Positions 12,285 through 22,205 are shown, counted from the first letter of the stretch. The stretch is DNA of 64,000 bases from Sphingomonas sp. HF-S4 (GCF_032911445.1 NZ_JAWJEJ010000001.1:1984001-2048000), one strand, 5' to 3'. Notes: generated by a model from the sequence alone, not told the origin. Numbers and translations: made by a program.

Positions 12285-13450
12285 AGACCCGGGTCGCGAT
12301 CATCGGCAGCGGCCCTTCCGGCCTGCTGCTCGGCCATTTGCTGCGCGCCGCCGGGATCGACTGCGTGATCGTCGAACGGCAATCGCCCGACTATGTGCTC
12401 GGCCGTATCCGCGCCGGCGTGCTCGAGACGGTGACGACCGGCCTGATGGAGCAGCTCGGCATCGATGCCGGGCTCAAGGCAAAGGGTCTGCTCGAAGAAG
12501 GCTTCAACCTGGCCGACGGCGAGCGGCTGATCCGCATCGAGATCACGCGGCTCACCGGCAAGCATGTCGTCGTCTATGGCCAGACCGAAGTCACGCGCGA
12601 CTTGATGGACGCGGCGCCCGAGCGCGGGCTGCAGATCGTCTATGAGGCCAAGGAGGTTGCGCTCCACGATCTGGAAAGCGATCGACCCTCGGTCACGTAT
12701 CTGAAGGACGGCGTCGAGCATCGGATCGAGGCCGACTTCATCGCCGGCTGCGATGGCTTTCACGGCCCCTCGCGCAAGGCGATACCGGGTGCACAGGCAC
12801 GCGAATTCGAACGCGAATATCCGTTCGGCTGGCTCGGCATCCTCGCCGACGTGCCCCCCTGCCACCCCGAGCTGATCTACGCCAACGGCGCGCGCGGCTT
12901 CGCGCTCGCCTCGATGCGATCGACGACGCGCAGCCGTTATTATATCCAGGTGCCGCTGACCGACACGCTCGACCAATGGCCGGCGGCGCGGCTGTGGGAC
13001 GAGCTCGCAGAGCGTTTCGACCCGATCTCGGAGCACGGCGTGACGGGCGGCCCAGCGCTGGAAGTGTCGATCGCGCCGCTGCGCTCCTACGTATTCGAGA
13101 CGATGCGCCACGGCCGCCTGTTCCTTGCCGGCGACGCCGCCCATATCGTGCCGCCGACCGGGGCCAAGGGTCTCAATCTCGCCGCCTCCGACGTCGCCTA
13201 TCTCTCCGATGCACTGATCGCGCATTACCGGCACGGAGACGATGCGGCGCTCGCGGGATACGAGGCGAAGGCGCTTGCGCGGATCTGGAAGGCCGAGCGC
13301 TTCAGTTGGTATCTCACCAAGCTGATGCATCGATTCCCCGAGGACGGACGTTTCGAGCATCGCATGCAACAGGCCGAACTCGACTATGTCGCCTCTTCCG
13401 AGGCGATGCAGCGCGTAATCGCCGAGAATTATGTGGGATTGCCGCTTTGA
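12281..13450 (+). CDS. pobA: 4-hydroxybenzoate 3-monooxygenase
   Basis: This 389-residue flavoprotein monooxygenase starts at a GTG overlapping the ligC stop. It has all three FAD/NADPH motifs: GSGPSGLLLG at the N-terminus, GCDGFHGPSR near residue 157, and LFLAGDAAHIVPPTGAKGLN near residue 282. RIRAGVLE near residue 42 and the length match PobA. It converts 4-hydroxybenzoate to protocatechuate and so feeds LigAB encoded just upstream. Unlike in many bacteria, pobA here is inside the ring-cleavage operon rather than next to a pobR gene. Confidence 0.96.
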
Positions 13451-14454
13451 GCCTACCCGAACGCGCGCTCGGTCCGTTCACTGTCTCTGCCGTCTCGCTC
13501 GGGTGCATGAACCTGAGCCATGCGTATTCCGCGCCGCCTCCGCCCGACTATAGCGAGCGCCTGCTCAACCGCGCTCTGGACCTTGGCGTGACGATGCTCG
13601 ACACCGCTGCGCTGTATGGCGGCGGGAACAACGAGCGACTGATCGGCGCGGCGGTCGGGCATCGCCGCGGCGCATTCACGCTCGCGAGCAAGTGCGTGCT
13701 CGGCCTGCGCGACGGCAAGCGCGTGCTCGATGGATCGCCCGAGGCCATCACGGCCTCGATCGAAGGGTCGCTCGAACGGCTGGGGACCGACCATATCGAC
13801 CTGATGTATCTCCATCGCCCCGATCCCGCCGTGCCGATCGAGGAGTCGATCGGCGCGCTCGTCCGCGCGAAGGAGGCCGGCAAGATCGGCGCAATCGGCG
13901 TGTCGGAGATGTCGGCAGAGACGATCCGCCGTGCGCATGCCGTGCATCCGATCGCAGCGGTGCAGACCGAATATTCGCTGACCGTGCGCAATCCCGAGAT
14001 CGCCGTGCTCGACACCTGCGCCGAACTCGGCATCGGCTTCGTTGCATTCTCGCCAGTCGCGCGAGGATTGCTCGCCGCCAGCGTACGCGACGACGCGTAT
14101 GCGCAAGGCGACATCCGCGCCGCGATGCCGCGCTTCACCGGCGACACGCTTGCGCACAATCTAATTGCAGTGCGATCGTTCGAGGCCCTGGCCGGCGACA
14201 TTGGCATCACCCCGGCGCAGCTCGCGCTCGCCTGGCTGCTGGCCCGCGCGCCGCATGTTGTCCCCATCCCCGGCACGACGCGTATCGAGCATCTTGAAGA
14301 GGACATCGCCGCCGCAACGATCGTAGTGCCCGCCGAGGCGCTGGCGCGGGCCGAGGCGATCTTCGCCTCCGGCGCGATCCGTGGCGCGCGCTATCCCCGG
14401 CCGATGCAGGTGCAGGTAAGCACCGAAACCTTCCCGGACGAGGAACTCGCCTGA
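13447..14454 (+). CDS. Aldo/keto reductase
   Basis: This 335-residue protein has the AKR fold landmarks: FTVSAVSLGCMNL near the N-terminus, LDTAALYGGGNNE with the catalytic Asp and Tyr (about residues 46-58), the LASKCVLG strand with the catalytic Lys (about 79), and IDLMYLHRPDP with the catalytic His (about 118). The start is taken as the TTG overlapping the pobA stop by 4 bp. An internal ATG at 13507 would delete the first strand. Its tight coupling to pobA suggests a role with aromatic aldehydes or ketones, but the substrate cannot be told from sequence. Confidence 0.85.
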   Translation: MSLPERALGPFTVSAVSLGCMNLSHAYSAPPPPDYSERLLNRALDLGVTMLDTAALYGGGNNERLIGAAVGHRRGAFTLASKCVLGLRDGKRVLDGSPEAITASIEGSLERLGTDHIDLMYLHRPDPAVPIEESIGALVRAKEAGKIGAIGVSEMSAETIRRAHAVHPIAAVQTEYSLTVRNPEIAVLDTCAELGIGFVAFSPVARGLLAASVRDDAYAQGDIRAAMPRFTGDTLAHNLIAVRSFEALAGDIGITPAQLALAWLLARAPHVVPIPGTTRIEHLEEDIAAATIVVPAEALARAEAIFASGAIRGARYPRPMQVQVSTETFPDEELA

Positions 14455-14524
14455 CCTGACGCATCCAGCTCTGGTAGCGCTATCAATCGTGCGATAGGCT
14501 GCGAAAAACGGAGAGGAAGCGTCG

Positions 14525-16909
14525 ATGGAATCTCGGGAAGAAGCCGAGCGTCGAGAAGGCGTGACGCGTCGATTTCTGCTCGGGGGATCTGCGGCGATGG
14601 CAGCCGGCCTTTCCATGCCGGCGTCCTCGGCACCGGGCGAGGCGCACGACGCCGATACGCATCGCCTTTGGTACCGCCAGCCGGCCGTGAAATGGACGGA
14701 GGCGCTACCGGTCGGAAATGGCCGTGCGGGCGCCATGGTGTTCGGAGGTGTCGCGCGCGAGCGGCTTCAGTTGAACGAGGACACTTTATGGTCCGGGGGG
14801 CGCTATCATCCCGTCAATCCCGCGGCGCGCGCCGCGCTGCCCGAGGTGCGCCGCCTGATCTTCGCTGGGCGGTATGCCGAAGCGCAAGCGCTGGCCGACG
14901 CGACCCTTATGGCCAAGCCGCTCAAGCAGATGGCATATCAGACCGCTGGCGATCTGTTTATCGATATGCCGCAGTTCGTCGAGACCGATATCCGCGACTA
15001 TGAGCGCGAACTCGATCTAGATGCGGCATGCGCCAGCACGCGCTTCGTGGCGAACGGCACGCACTTCCGGCGCGACGTCGTCGCCTGCGCCATCCGCCAG
15101 GTCATTGCGGTCAGGCTCTCGGCGGATCGGTCTGGCGCGATCAGCTGCGAGGTGAGCCTGACCTCGCCATTGCAACGCGCGCTCACCGTCGATGGCGATA
15201 CGATCGTGCTGTCGGGCCGAAACGGCGACAAGGAAGGCGTTGCCAGCGCGCTTCGTTTCGAGGTGCGCGCTCGTGTCATCGCGCGCGGTGGCGCCTCGAC
15301 CGCGCGAGATGGAAAGATTGGTGTCCAAGGTGCCGACGAGGTGACGCTGCTGATTGCAATGGCGACGAGCTTCCGGCGCTTCGATGATGTGAGTGGCGAT
15401 CCTGCCGCGATCACGCGCACGCGGCTCGACGCGGCGCGGGCGCACGACTTTATGACGATAGCCGCCCAGGCCGCCGCCGAGCACCGTCGGCTCTACCGTG
15501 GCGTCCAGCTCGACCTGGGACGGACGGACGCAGCCAATCAGCCGACCGATCTTCGCATCCAAGCGAGCGAACAGGCGAACGATCCGGCCCTCGCCACGCT
15601 CTACTTCAATTATGCCCGTTATCTGCTGATCTGTGCTTCCCGGCCGAAGAGCCAGCCCGCCAATCTGCAGGGGATCTGGAACGACAGCCTCGATCCACCC
15701 TGGGGCTCCAAATACACGATCAACATCAACACCGAGATGAACTATTGGCCTGCCGAAGTGACCGGCCTTGCCGAATGCACGGCACCGCTGATCGAGATGA
15801 TCCGCGAGCTCGCCGAGAGCGGCGCGCGGACGGCACGCGAAATGTACGGCGCGCGCGGCTGGGTGGCGCATCACAATACCGATCTGTGGCGCGCGACGGC
15901 GCCGATCGACGGCGCGCAATGGGGCCTTTGGCCTACCGGCGGCGCTTGGCTGTGCACGCATTTGTGGACCCGCTACGAATATGGGCGCGACGTAAAATGG
16001 CTAGCGACGGTCTATCCGTTGATGCGCGGCGCGGCCGAGTTCTTCGTCGACGTGCTCCAGCGCGATCCGTCGACGGGCTTCCTCGTCACCAATCCATCGA
16101 TATCGCCCGAGAACCGGCACCCTCAGGGTGCGTCGGTGTGCGCCGGACCGGCGATGGACATGCAGATTCTGCGCGACCTGTTCGAGCAGACCGCTGCGGC
16201 TGCCGATATCCTCGCTATCGACGCGCCTTTCGCCGCGCAGATCCGGACACTGCGGGAGCAACTTGCGCCCGACAAGGTCGGCGCGCTCGGCCAATTGCAG
16301 GAATGGCAGGAGGATTGGGACGCCGCCGCCCCCGAACGCGACCACAGACACGTCTCGCATCTCTACGGGTTATATCCTTCGCATCAGATCAACCTTCGGG
16401 ACACGCCAGCCCTCGCGGCCGCCGCGCGGCGCTCGCTGGAATTGCGCGGAGACCAGTCCACCGGGTGGGCGACCGCGTGGCGCATCAACCTTTGGGCGCG
16501 ACTCGGCGATGGCGACCATGCGCATCGCATTCTCAAGTTCCTGCTGGGGCCGGGACGCACCTACCCCAACATGTTCGATGCGCATCCGCCGTTCCAGATC
16601 GACGGCAATTTCGGCGGCGCGGCAGCAATCGCCGAGATGCTGCTGCAAAGCCGCGGCGACGAACTGCTGCTGCTCCCCGCACTTCCAAAAGCTTGGCCAA
16701 CGGGGTCGGTTCGCGGACTGCGCGCCAAGGGAGCTTGCACCGTCGATCTGCACTGGCGCGCGGGCCTGCTGCGTCATGCCGATCTGGTTAGCGCCATCGG
16801 CGGCGTCTATCGTGTCCACCTGGGCGAGCGCAGCGTCACGGTCACGCTCCAGCCAGGACGGCCAGTGCGTCTCATTGGCGTTGCGCTGCGCGTGCGGAGA
16901 TCCGGCTGA
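14525..16909 (+). CDS. Glycoside hydrolase family 95 (alpha-L-fucosidase type), Tat-exported
   Basis: This 794-residue protein carries a twin-arginine signal (TRRFLLGG at residues 14-21, then a hydrophobic stretch ending near SMPASSA), so it is exported folded. GH95 motifs are in order: WTEALPVGNGRAGAMVFGG (about 57-75), INTEMNYWPAE with the active-site asparagines (about 400), NPSISPEN with the probable general acid Glu (about 525), and QIDGNFGG with the catalytic Asp region (about 692). A GGAGAGGAAG ribosome-binding site precedes the ATG. GH95 enzymes remove alpha-1,2-L-fucosyl or L-galactosyl residues from plant xyloglucan and related glycans. It lies 70 bp after the aldo/keto reductase and may be co-transcribed. 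Confidence 0.9.
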   Translation: MESREEAERREGVTRRFLLGGSAAMAAGLSMPASSAPGEAHDADTHRLWYRQPAVKWTEALPVGNGRAGAMVFGGVARERLQLNEDTLWSGGRYHPVNPAARAALPEVRRLIFAGRYAEAQALADATLMAKPLKQMAYQTAGDLFIDMPQFVETDIRDYERELDLDAACASTRFVANGTHFRRDVVACAIRQVIAVRLSADRSGAISCEVSLTSPLQRALTVDGDTIVLSGRNGDKEGVASALRFEVRARVIARGGASTARDGKIGVQGADEVTLLIAMATSFRRFDDVSGDPAAITRTRLDAARAHDFMTIAAQAAAEHRRLYRGVQLDLGRTDAANQPTDLRIQASEQANDPALATLYFNYARYLLICASRPKSQPANLQGIWNDSLDPPWGSKYTININTEMNYWPAEVTGLAECTAPLIEMIRELAESGARTAREMYGARGWVAHHNTDLWRATAPIDGAQWGLWPTGGAWLCTHLWTRYEYGRDVKWLATVYPLMRGAAEFFVDVLQRDPSTGFLVTNPSISPENRHPQGASVCAGPAMDMQILRDLFEQTAAAADILAIDAPFAAQIRTLREQLAPDKVGALGQLQEWQEDWDAAAPERDHRHVSHLYGLYPSHQINLRDTPALAAAARRSLELRGDQSTGWATAWRINLWARLGDGDHAHRILKFLLGPGRTYPNMFDAHPPFQIDGNFGGAAAIAEMLLQSRGDELLLLPALPKAWPTGSVRGLRAKGACTVDLHWRAGLLRHADLVSAIGGVYRVHLGERSVTVTLQPGRPVRLIGVALRVRRSG

Positions 16910-17119
16910 GCTACGGGTCGCTACCTTGGCGGGGGCCGGAAACGAGGCGATCGCGGATACTCAAGACCCCGGAGCATCTTCGCTGTACGATGTCTACCGG
17001 CGATCTGCCTGGTATCGGCAGTAGCGGCGACGGTATGCAGAACACGAGCTTCATGATCCGAGACCATAGCGGCCGCTAACGCATTGACGCGGTCGATAAA
17101 TCTTGCTTGCTCCAGCTCC

Positions 17120-17581
17120 ATGGCAAGAGAGCAAGAAAGCGTGGGCGCGCTGGCGCCGTTGGCGGGCTACCATTTGCGCCGCGCGTGGAGTGCGTTCTCG
17201 AGCGATTTCTCCGCCGCGATGGAAGGCACTGGCCTCCGCCAGGTACCGTTCGCCGTCCTGTCGGTCGTCGCGGCAAATCCGGGGATCAACCAGGGCGCGG
17301 TAGGCCGGGTGCTCGGGATCAAGCGCGCCAACATGGTCTCGCTGATCAACGAGCTGGTCGACAAGGGGCTGGTCGATCGCGCAGTCGATCCCAACGATCG
17401 CCGCGCCTTCTCGCTCAAGCCAACCGATGGCGGCACGGCGACACTGGAGGACGCCGTGGCGCGGATCGCGGCGCACGAGCAACGCATGCTCGCAGACCTG
17501 AGTCCGCAGGAGCAAGCGACGCTTCTCGACCTGCTCGGACGTATCGAGCGTCGGGCGCCGGAGATCGAGGAGGCGGCCTAA
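17120..17581 (+). CDS. MarR-family transcriptional regulator
   Basis: This 153-residue winged-HTH protein has the recognition region QGAVGRVLGIKRANMVSLINEL (about residues 58-79) and wing VDPNDRRAFSLKPTDGG (about 90-106). I use the ATG at 17120; an upstream start at 17084 would add twelve residues with no family similarity. It is convergent with ferA, with only 7 bp between stops. It could regulate the ferulate genes or an aromatic sensor role, but the other MarR gene at 23595 is better placed for that. The 210 bp upstream (16910-17119) hold no gene I can support. Confidence 0.85.
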   Translation: MAREQESVGALAPLAGYHLRRAWSAFSSDFSAAMEGTGLRQVPFAVLSVVAANPGINQGAVGRVLGIKRANMVSLINELVDKGLVDRAVDPNDRRAFSLKPTDGGTATLEDAVARIAAHEQRMLADLSPQEQATLLDLLGRIERRAPEIEEAA

Positions 17582-17588
17582 GGCCGGA

Positions 17589-19676
17589 TTAGTCGCTCAA
17601 GATCAGCGCATCGAGCGCCACGACCCCCGCCCCTTGCGGATACACGACGAGCGGATTGAGATCGACCTCGCGGATCGAAGGCGTCCCGGCGAGGACACGC
17701 CCCAAGGCTGCAATCACCTCTGCCGCCGCTTCCACATCGAGGGGCGGCGATCCCCGATACCCATCAAGCAACTGTCCCTGTTTCAGCCCGCGCAGGGCCG
17801 CTGCGATCGCCGCAGGTGACAGGTCATGGGGCAGCAAGCGGACGTCGTGGAGCAACTCGGCCGTCACGCCGCCAAAGCCGACGAGCAGGATCGGCCCCCA
17901 GGCCGGATCGTTGCGCGCGCCGACGATCAGTTCGGTCCCCCGTGCGCCCATCGCCTCGATCAGCGCACCGTCGAGAACGATCGCGGAATCATAGGCCCTG
18001 ACGTTCTCGTGCAGGCGATGCCAGGCCGCTTCCAGCGCCGCGGCGTCGGCGATGCCCAGGATCACGCCCCCCGCGTCGCTCTTGTGGCTCAGCGCGGCTG
18101 CCTGGGCCTTGAGTACGACCGGATATCCGATGCTGGCGGCGGCGGCCATCGCCGCGTCCAGCGTCGCGGCGAATGCACCGCGCGGGAAAGGAATGCCGGC
18201 AGGCGCGAGCAGCTGCTTCGCCCGATATTCCGGGATGACGCCGCGCGGAAGATCGAGCGGGAACGGCGCATCCGCTGCCTGCGCGGTATCGCGTTCGGCG
18301 TGCCGCATGAGGTGACGCAATGCGCGAAAAGCGCGGTCCGCCGACGGGAAATAGGGCACCCCCAGCGCGCGCAGCGCTGCGATATAGTCTGCCGGAACCG
18401 CGGCCCCATCGTCCAGCCCGGCAAAGATCACCGGCTTGCCAGGCTTCAGCGCGCGCACGGCATCGGTGATCGGCGGGAACTTGCGCGCGCTGGTCGCCTC
18501 GTCGGTCTGGATGATCGCCAGCACCACCGCGGCATAGGCATCGTCGGCAAGCAACGGTTCGAGCGAGCGGCGATAGAGATCGGGATCGACCAGCGCCTGC
18601 GCGGTCAGGTCCATCGGATTGGATACCGGGATGAATGCCGGCACGGCCGCGCGCATCGCCTCCGCCGTGGCGCCTTCGACCGGCGGCAGGGCCAGCCCGA
18701 TCCGCTCCGCCAGATCGAGAGTGAGCGCCTTGAACGCTCCGGACTCGGTCAGCACCGCCGCACCGCCTTTGGCCAGGCTGCCGGCGCGCGTGACGACCTC
18801 AAGCACGTCGCCTAGCGCTTCGAGGCCGTCGACCAGCACGACGCCGGCGCGCTCGACCTTGGCGCGCATCAACTCCCAGTCGCCCGCCATCGCGCCGGTA
18901 TGCGTCGCGGCGGATTCACGCGCGGCGCTCGACGTGCCCGGATGCAACAGGACGATCGTCTTGCCCGCCGCCTGCGCCTGCCCGGCCAGGGTCAGGAACC
19001 GCGCGGGATCGCGAAACTGCTCGACGATCATGCCGATCACCGGGGTGGCCGGATCGGCGATCAGATGCGCGACATAGTCTTCGACGCCGCTAGCAGCCTC
19101 GTTGCCCGTCGAAACCGACAGCGTGATGCCAAGATCCTTAGCCATCAGCGTCGCGCCCAGTACCACCGCCATCGCCCCGGACTGGCTGACGATGCCCACT
19201 GCCGGCCGACCGGCAAGATCGAGCACCGGCGCCTCGACGAAGGTCAGCGGCACGCCCGTTGCATAATTGACCATGCCGAGGCAGTTTGGTCCTTCGATCA
19301 CCATTCCGCTCTCGGCGGCGATGCGCGCGACTTCCGCCTGCGCGGCAAGCCCCTCCTCTCCCCCTTCGGCAAAACCCGCGGAGAAGATGATCGCTGCGCC
19401 GACTTTGCGTTGCGCTAGAGCGCGCACCGCATCGAGCACCGCTGGCCCAGGAATGGCGAGCACTGCGGCATCGACGCCTTCGGGCAGGTCGGCGATCGAC
19501 TTCAGGCACGGACGTCCGTCGATCGCGTCCCGCTTGGGGTTGATCAGGTGGACAGCGCCGGCATAGCCGTGCCGTTCGAGATTGCGCATCACGCTGTTGC
19601 CGAGTGCGCCGGGCGTCGGGGAAGCGCCGACGATCGCCACCGACCGGGGCGCGAGCAGGCGAGTGAGATCAGCCAT
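17589..19676 (-). CDS. ferA: Feruloyl-CoA synthetase, NDP-forming acyl-CoA synthetase family
   Basis: This 695-residue enzyme has the NDP-forming acyl-CoA synthetase layout: CoA-binding domain at about 1-140 (SVAIVGASPTPGALGN), a succinyl-CoA-ligase-like domain with IVSQSGAMAVVLG (about 175-188) and the phosphohistidine-type region SAATHTGAMAG (about 257), and a C-terminal ATP-grasp domain from about 475 (VVLKAQAAALSHKSDAGGV). SYK-6 FerA belongs to this family, unlike AMP-forming Fcs of Pseudomonas. It activates ferulate and related hydroxycinnamates to CoA thioesters. It is 28 bp downstream of ferB in the same orientation, which fixes the substrate class. Confidence 0.9.
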   Translation of the reverse strand: MADLTRLLAPRSVAIVGASPTPGALGNSVMRNLERHGYAGAVHLINPKRDAIDGRPCLKSIADLPEGVDAAVLAIPGPAVLDAVRALAQRKVGAAIIFSAGFAEGGEEGLAAQAEVARIAAESGMVIEGPNCLGMVNYATGVPLTFVEAPVLDLAGRPAVGIVSQSGAMAVVLGATLMAKDLGITLSVSTGNEAASGVEDYVAHLIADPATPVIGMIVEQFRDPARFLTLAGQAQAAGKTIVLLHPGTSSAARESAATHTGAMAGDWELMRAKVERAGVVLVDGLEALGDVLEVVTRAGSLAKGGAAVLTESGAFKALTLDLAERIGLALPPVEGATAEAMRAAVPAFIPVSNPMDLTAQALVDPDLYRRSLEPLLADDAYAAVVLAIIQTDEATSARKFPPITDAVRALKPGKPVIFAGLDDGAAVPADYIAALRALGVPYFPSADRAFRALRHLMRHAERDTAQAADAPFPLDLPRGVIPEYRAKQLLAPAGIPFPRGAFAATLDAAMAAAASIGYPVVLKAQAAALSHKSDAGGVILGIADAAALEAAWHRLHENVRAYDSAIVLDGALIEAMGARGTELIVGARNDPAWGPILLVGFGGVTAELLHDVRLLPHDLSPAAIAAALRGLKQGQLLDGYRGSPPLDVEAAAEVIAALGRVLAGTPSIREVDLNPLVVYPQGAGVVALDALILSD

Positions 19677-19704
19677 TGTAAGACTTTCCGAACGATCGCG
19701 GCCG

Positions 19705-20550
19705 TCAGCCGCCCACCTTCCCCGCGCGATCCTTGTCGTAGGCGCCGAGCCCGGGCTTGTAGCTCTTCTCGTCGATGAACTGGCGGATGCCTTCCTTGCG
19801 GCCCTCGTTATCGTACGAATTCGCCGCTTCCTGCGCGCGGATCAGATAGTCTTCGGCATCGTCATAGCTCAGCACGCCGACGCGGCGGACCGCATCCTTG
19901 GTCGCCTTGAGCGCCACCGGGTTCTTGGCGAGCAGTACCTTCGCCACCTCGGTGACGCGGTCCTTCAGCGTCGCCAACGGCAGCGCTTCGTTGACCAGGC
20001 CCCACTCGGCGGCAGTCTTGCCGTCGATATTCTCGCCCATCATCGCGTGGTACATCGCCTTGCGGAACGGCAGCAGCTCGGTCGCGACCTTGGTGGCGCC
20101 GCCGCCGGGCAGGATGCCCCAATTGATCTCGGAAAGGCCGAACTTCGCTTCCTCCGCCGCAAAGGCAAGGTCGCAGGCGAACAACGGACCGTAGCCGCCA
20201 CCGAAGCACCAGCCATTGACCATCGCGATGGTCGGCTTCTGATACCAGCGCAGGCGCCGCCACCAGCCATAACTCTCGCGCTGGGCCTTGCGCGTTCCCT
20301 TGAGGCCATCCGCTTCGGTCTCGCGAAAATATTCCTTCAAATCCATGCCCGCCGTGAACGCCGCGCCTTCGCCGCTCAGCACCAGCACGCCGACGTCGTC
20401 GCGGAACTCGAGCAGGTCTAGCACTTCCATCATGTCGCGGTTGAGCGTCGGGCTCATCGCGTTGCGCTTGTCGGGACGGTTGAAGCGCACCCAGGCGATG
20501 CCCCCCTCGACATCATACGCTACGACGCCGTTGCTGCTCAGTTCGGTCAT
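19705..20550 (-). CDS. ferB: Feruloyl-CoA hydratase/lyase
   Basis: This 281-residue crotonase-fold enzyme hydrates feruloyl-CoA and retro-aldol cleaves it to vanillin and acetyl-CoA. The oxyanion-hole segments FTAGMDLKEYF (about residues 66-76) and GWCFGGGYGPLFACDLAFA (about 112-131) are clear, and the general acid/base Glu sits in FGLSEINWGILPGGGATK (about 139-156), which is characteristic of hydroxycinnamoyl-CoA hydratase-lyases. AAAAGGACG before the ATG is a fair ribosome-binding site. Gene order ligV-ferB-ferA gives the ferulate-to-vanillate route. Confidence 0.95.
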   Translation of the reverse strand: MTELSSNGVVAYDVEGGIAWVRFNRPDKRNAMSPTLNRDMMEVLDLLEFRDDVGVLVLSGEGAAFTAGMDLKEYFRETEADGLKGTRKAQRESYGWWRRLRWYQKPTIAMVNGWCFGGGYGPLFACDLAFAAEEAKFGLSEINWGILPGGGATKVATELLPFRKAMYHAMMGENIDGKTAAEWGLVNEALPLATLKDRVTEVAKVLLAKNPVALKATKDAVRRVGVLSYDDAEDYLIRAQEAANSYDNEGRKEGIRQFIDEKSYKPGLGAYDKDRAGKVGG

Positions 20551-20580
20551 TTGCTCGTCCTTTTCCGGTGAGCGCTCGGC

Positions 20581-20730
20581 TCACTCGACACTGTAGAATT
20601 CGATCAGCACATGATCGGGCATGCGGATGCCCCGCCCGACAAAGGTCCTTTCGCGCAGCCGGCCATGCTTGCCCGGTGGGGGGTCGAACACCGGCGAGCT
20701 GCGGAAGGAAGGTCCGGCATCGTCGCGATC
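20581..20730 (-). pseudogene. Short coding-like tail between ligV and ferB, possible gene remnant
   Basis: Between the ligV stop and ferB a frame of about 49 codons ends at a TGA (complement 20581-20583). Its composition looks like neighbouring coding DNA, with G/C-rich third positions, and the end reads MPDHVLIEFYSVE. No good start codon or ribosome-binding site precedes it except an internal GTG, and I do not recognise the protein. It may be the last part of a deleted gene or simply a non-coding spacer that happens to be open. Confidence 0.25.
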
Positions 20731-22159
20731 AGATCGGATAATGGCCGGGCTGGGTCTCGATCGTGATCCAGCGCAGTTCGGTGAACGCGTCGATCCCCGC
20801 CTTGCCGCCGAACCGTCCGTAGCCGGAGGATTTGGTGCCGCCGAACGGCATCTGCGCTTCATCGTGCACGGTGGGTCCGTTGACGTGGCAGATGCCCGAC
20901 TTGATCTGGCGCGCCACTCTGAGGCCGCGCGCCGTGTCGCGGGTGAAGACGGCCGCGGACAGGCCGTATTCGGTGTCGTTGGCAAGCGCGATGGCATGGG
21001 CTTCGTCGCGCGCGCGGATGATGCCGACCACGGGGCCGAAGCTCTCGTCGCGGAACAGCTTCATCTCGGGCGTGACCTTATCGACGATGTGCGCAGGCAT
21101 CAGCACGCCGTTCGACGCACCGCCGACGAGCTTGTCGGCGCCGTTCGCCACTGCGTCGTCGATCAGCGACTGGACGTGATCGACCGTCTTCTGATCGACC
21201 ACCGCGCCGAGCGGCGTCTTACCCTCGCGCGGATCGCCGACCGGCATCGCGCTCACCTTCGCCGTGAACTTCTCGGCAAAGGCATCGGCGACGCTGTCCA
21301 CCACGATGATCCGCTCGGTCGACATGCAGATCTGGCCCTGGTTCATGAACGCGCCGAACGCCGCGGCCTTCACTGCCTCGTCCAGATCGGCATCGTCGAG
21401 CACGATCAGCGGCGCCTTTCCGCCCAGCTCGAGCAGCACCGGCTTGAGATGCTCCGCCGCACGCTTGGCAATGATCCGGCCCACCGCGGTCGAACCGGTG
21501 AAATTGATCCGGCGGATATGGGGATTGTCGATCAGCGCGCCGACGATCTCGCCGGCGTCTTCGGGTGCGTTGGTGACGATGCTGACCGCGCCTTCGGGCA
21601 GGCCCGCTTCGGCGAACGCCTCGGCAATCAGGCTGTGCGTGCGCGGGCATTGCTCGCTTGCCTTGAGCACCACCGTATTGCCGCAGGCAAGCGGCACGGC
21701 GACCGCGCGCACGCCGAGGATGATCGGCGCATTCCACGGCGCGATGCCGAGCATCACGCCCACCGGCTCGCGCAGCGCCATCGCGATGCAGCCGGGCTTG
21801 TCCGACGGAATCACTTCGCCGCCGATCTGGGTAGTGAGCGCCGCTGCCTCGCGGACCATGCCCGCCGCGAGCATCAGGTTGAAGCGCGCCCAGCCTTCGG
21901 TCGCGCCGATTTCGTGCATCATCGCTTCGACGAACTGATCGGCACGCGCTTCGAGCGCAGTGGCAGCCTTGGTCAGCCCGGCGCGGCGCGCGTTCGGGCC
22001 GAGGGCGGACCAGACGGCGAATGCCGCCGCGGCGGACTCAACCGCAGCATCGGCGTCGGCAGTGCTGAACGCCTTCGACGTGGTCGCGGCTTCGCCGGTG
22101 ACCGGGTTGAGTCGCGTAAAAGTCCTAGCGCCGGCCTGCGGCGGTGCGATCGTTGCCAT
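20729..22159 (-). CDS. ligV: Vanillin dehydrogenase (aldehyde dehydrogenase family)
   Basis: This 476-residue NAD(P)-dependent aldehyde dehydrogenase has NFTGSTAVGRIIAKRAAEH (about residues 218-236), the catalytic Glu in LLELGGKAP (about 243) and the catalytic Cys in NQGQICMSTER (about 275). MPFGGTKSSGYGRFGG near the C-terminus is typical for salicylaldehyde/vanillin dehydrogenases. It oxidises vanillin, the FerB product, to vanillate. The gene is between ferB and an aromatic acid transporter in one leftward run. An A/T-rich stretch just upstream (22175-22200) is the likely promoter region. Confidence 0.93.
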   Translation of the reverse strand: MATIAPPQAGARTFTRLNPVTGEAATTSKAFSTADADAAVESAAAAFAVWSALGPNARRAGLTKAATALEARADQFVEAMMHEIGATEGWARFNLMLAAGMVREAAALTTQIGGEVIPSDKPGCIAMALREPVGVMLGIAPWNAPIILGVRAVAVPLACGNTVVLKASEQCPRTHSLIAEAFAEAGLPEGAVSIVTNAPEDAGEIVGALIDNPHIRRINFTGSTAVGRIIAKRAAEHLKPVLLELGGKAPLIVLDDADLDEAVKAAAFGAFMNQGQICMSTERIIVVDSVADAFAEKFTAKVSAMPVGDPREGKTPLGAVVDQKTVDHVQSLIDDAVANGADKLVGGASNGVLMPAHIVDKVTPEMKLFRDESFGPVVGIIRARDEAHAIALANDTEYGLSAAVFTRDTARGLRVARQIKSGICHVNGPTVHDEAQMPFGGTKSSGYGRFGGKAGIDAFTELRWITIETQPGHYPI

Positions 22160-22205
22160 TGAGCACCTCTCCTATTTGTTATATACTATAGCTTATTTTG
22201 ACGAA

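Noticed and set aside
17920..19418. Several plus-strand frames opposite ferA
   Set aside because: All are shadows of the NDP-forming synthetase; composition is Arg/Gln rich.
20621..22162. Plus-strand frame of about 500 codons opposite ligV
   Set aside because: Mirror of the aldehyde dehydrogenase gene; no domain signature.
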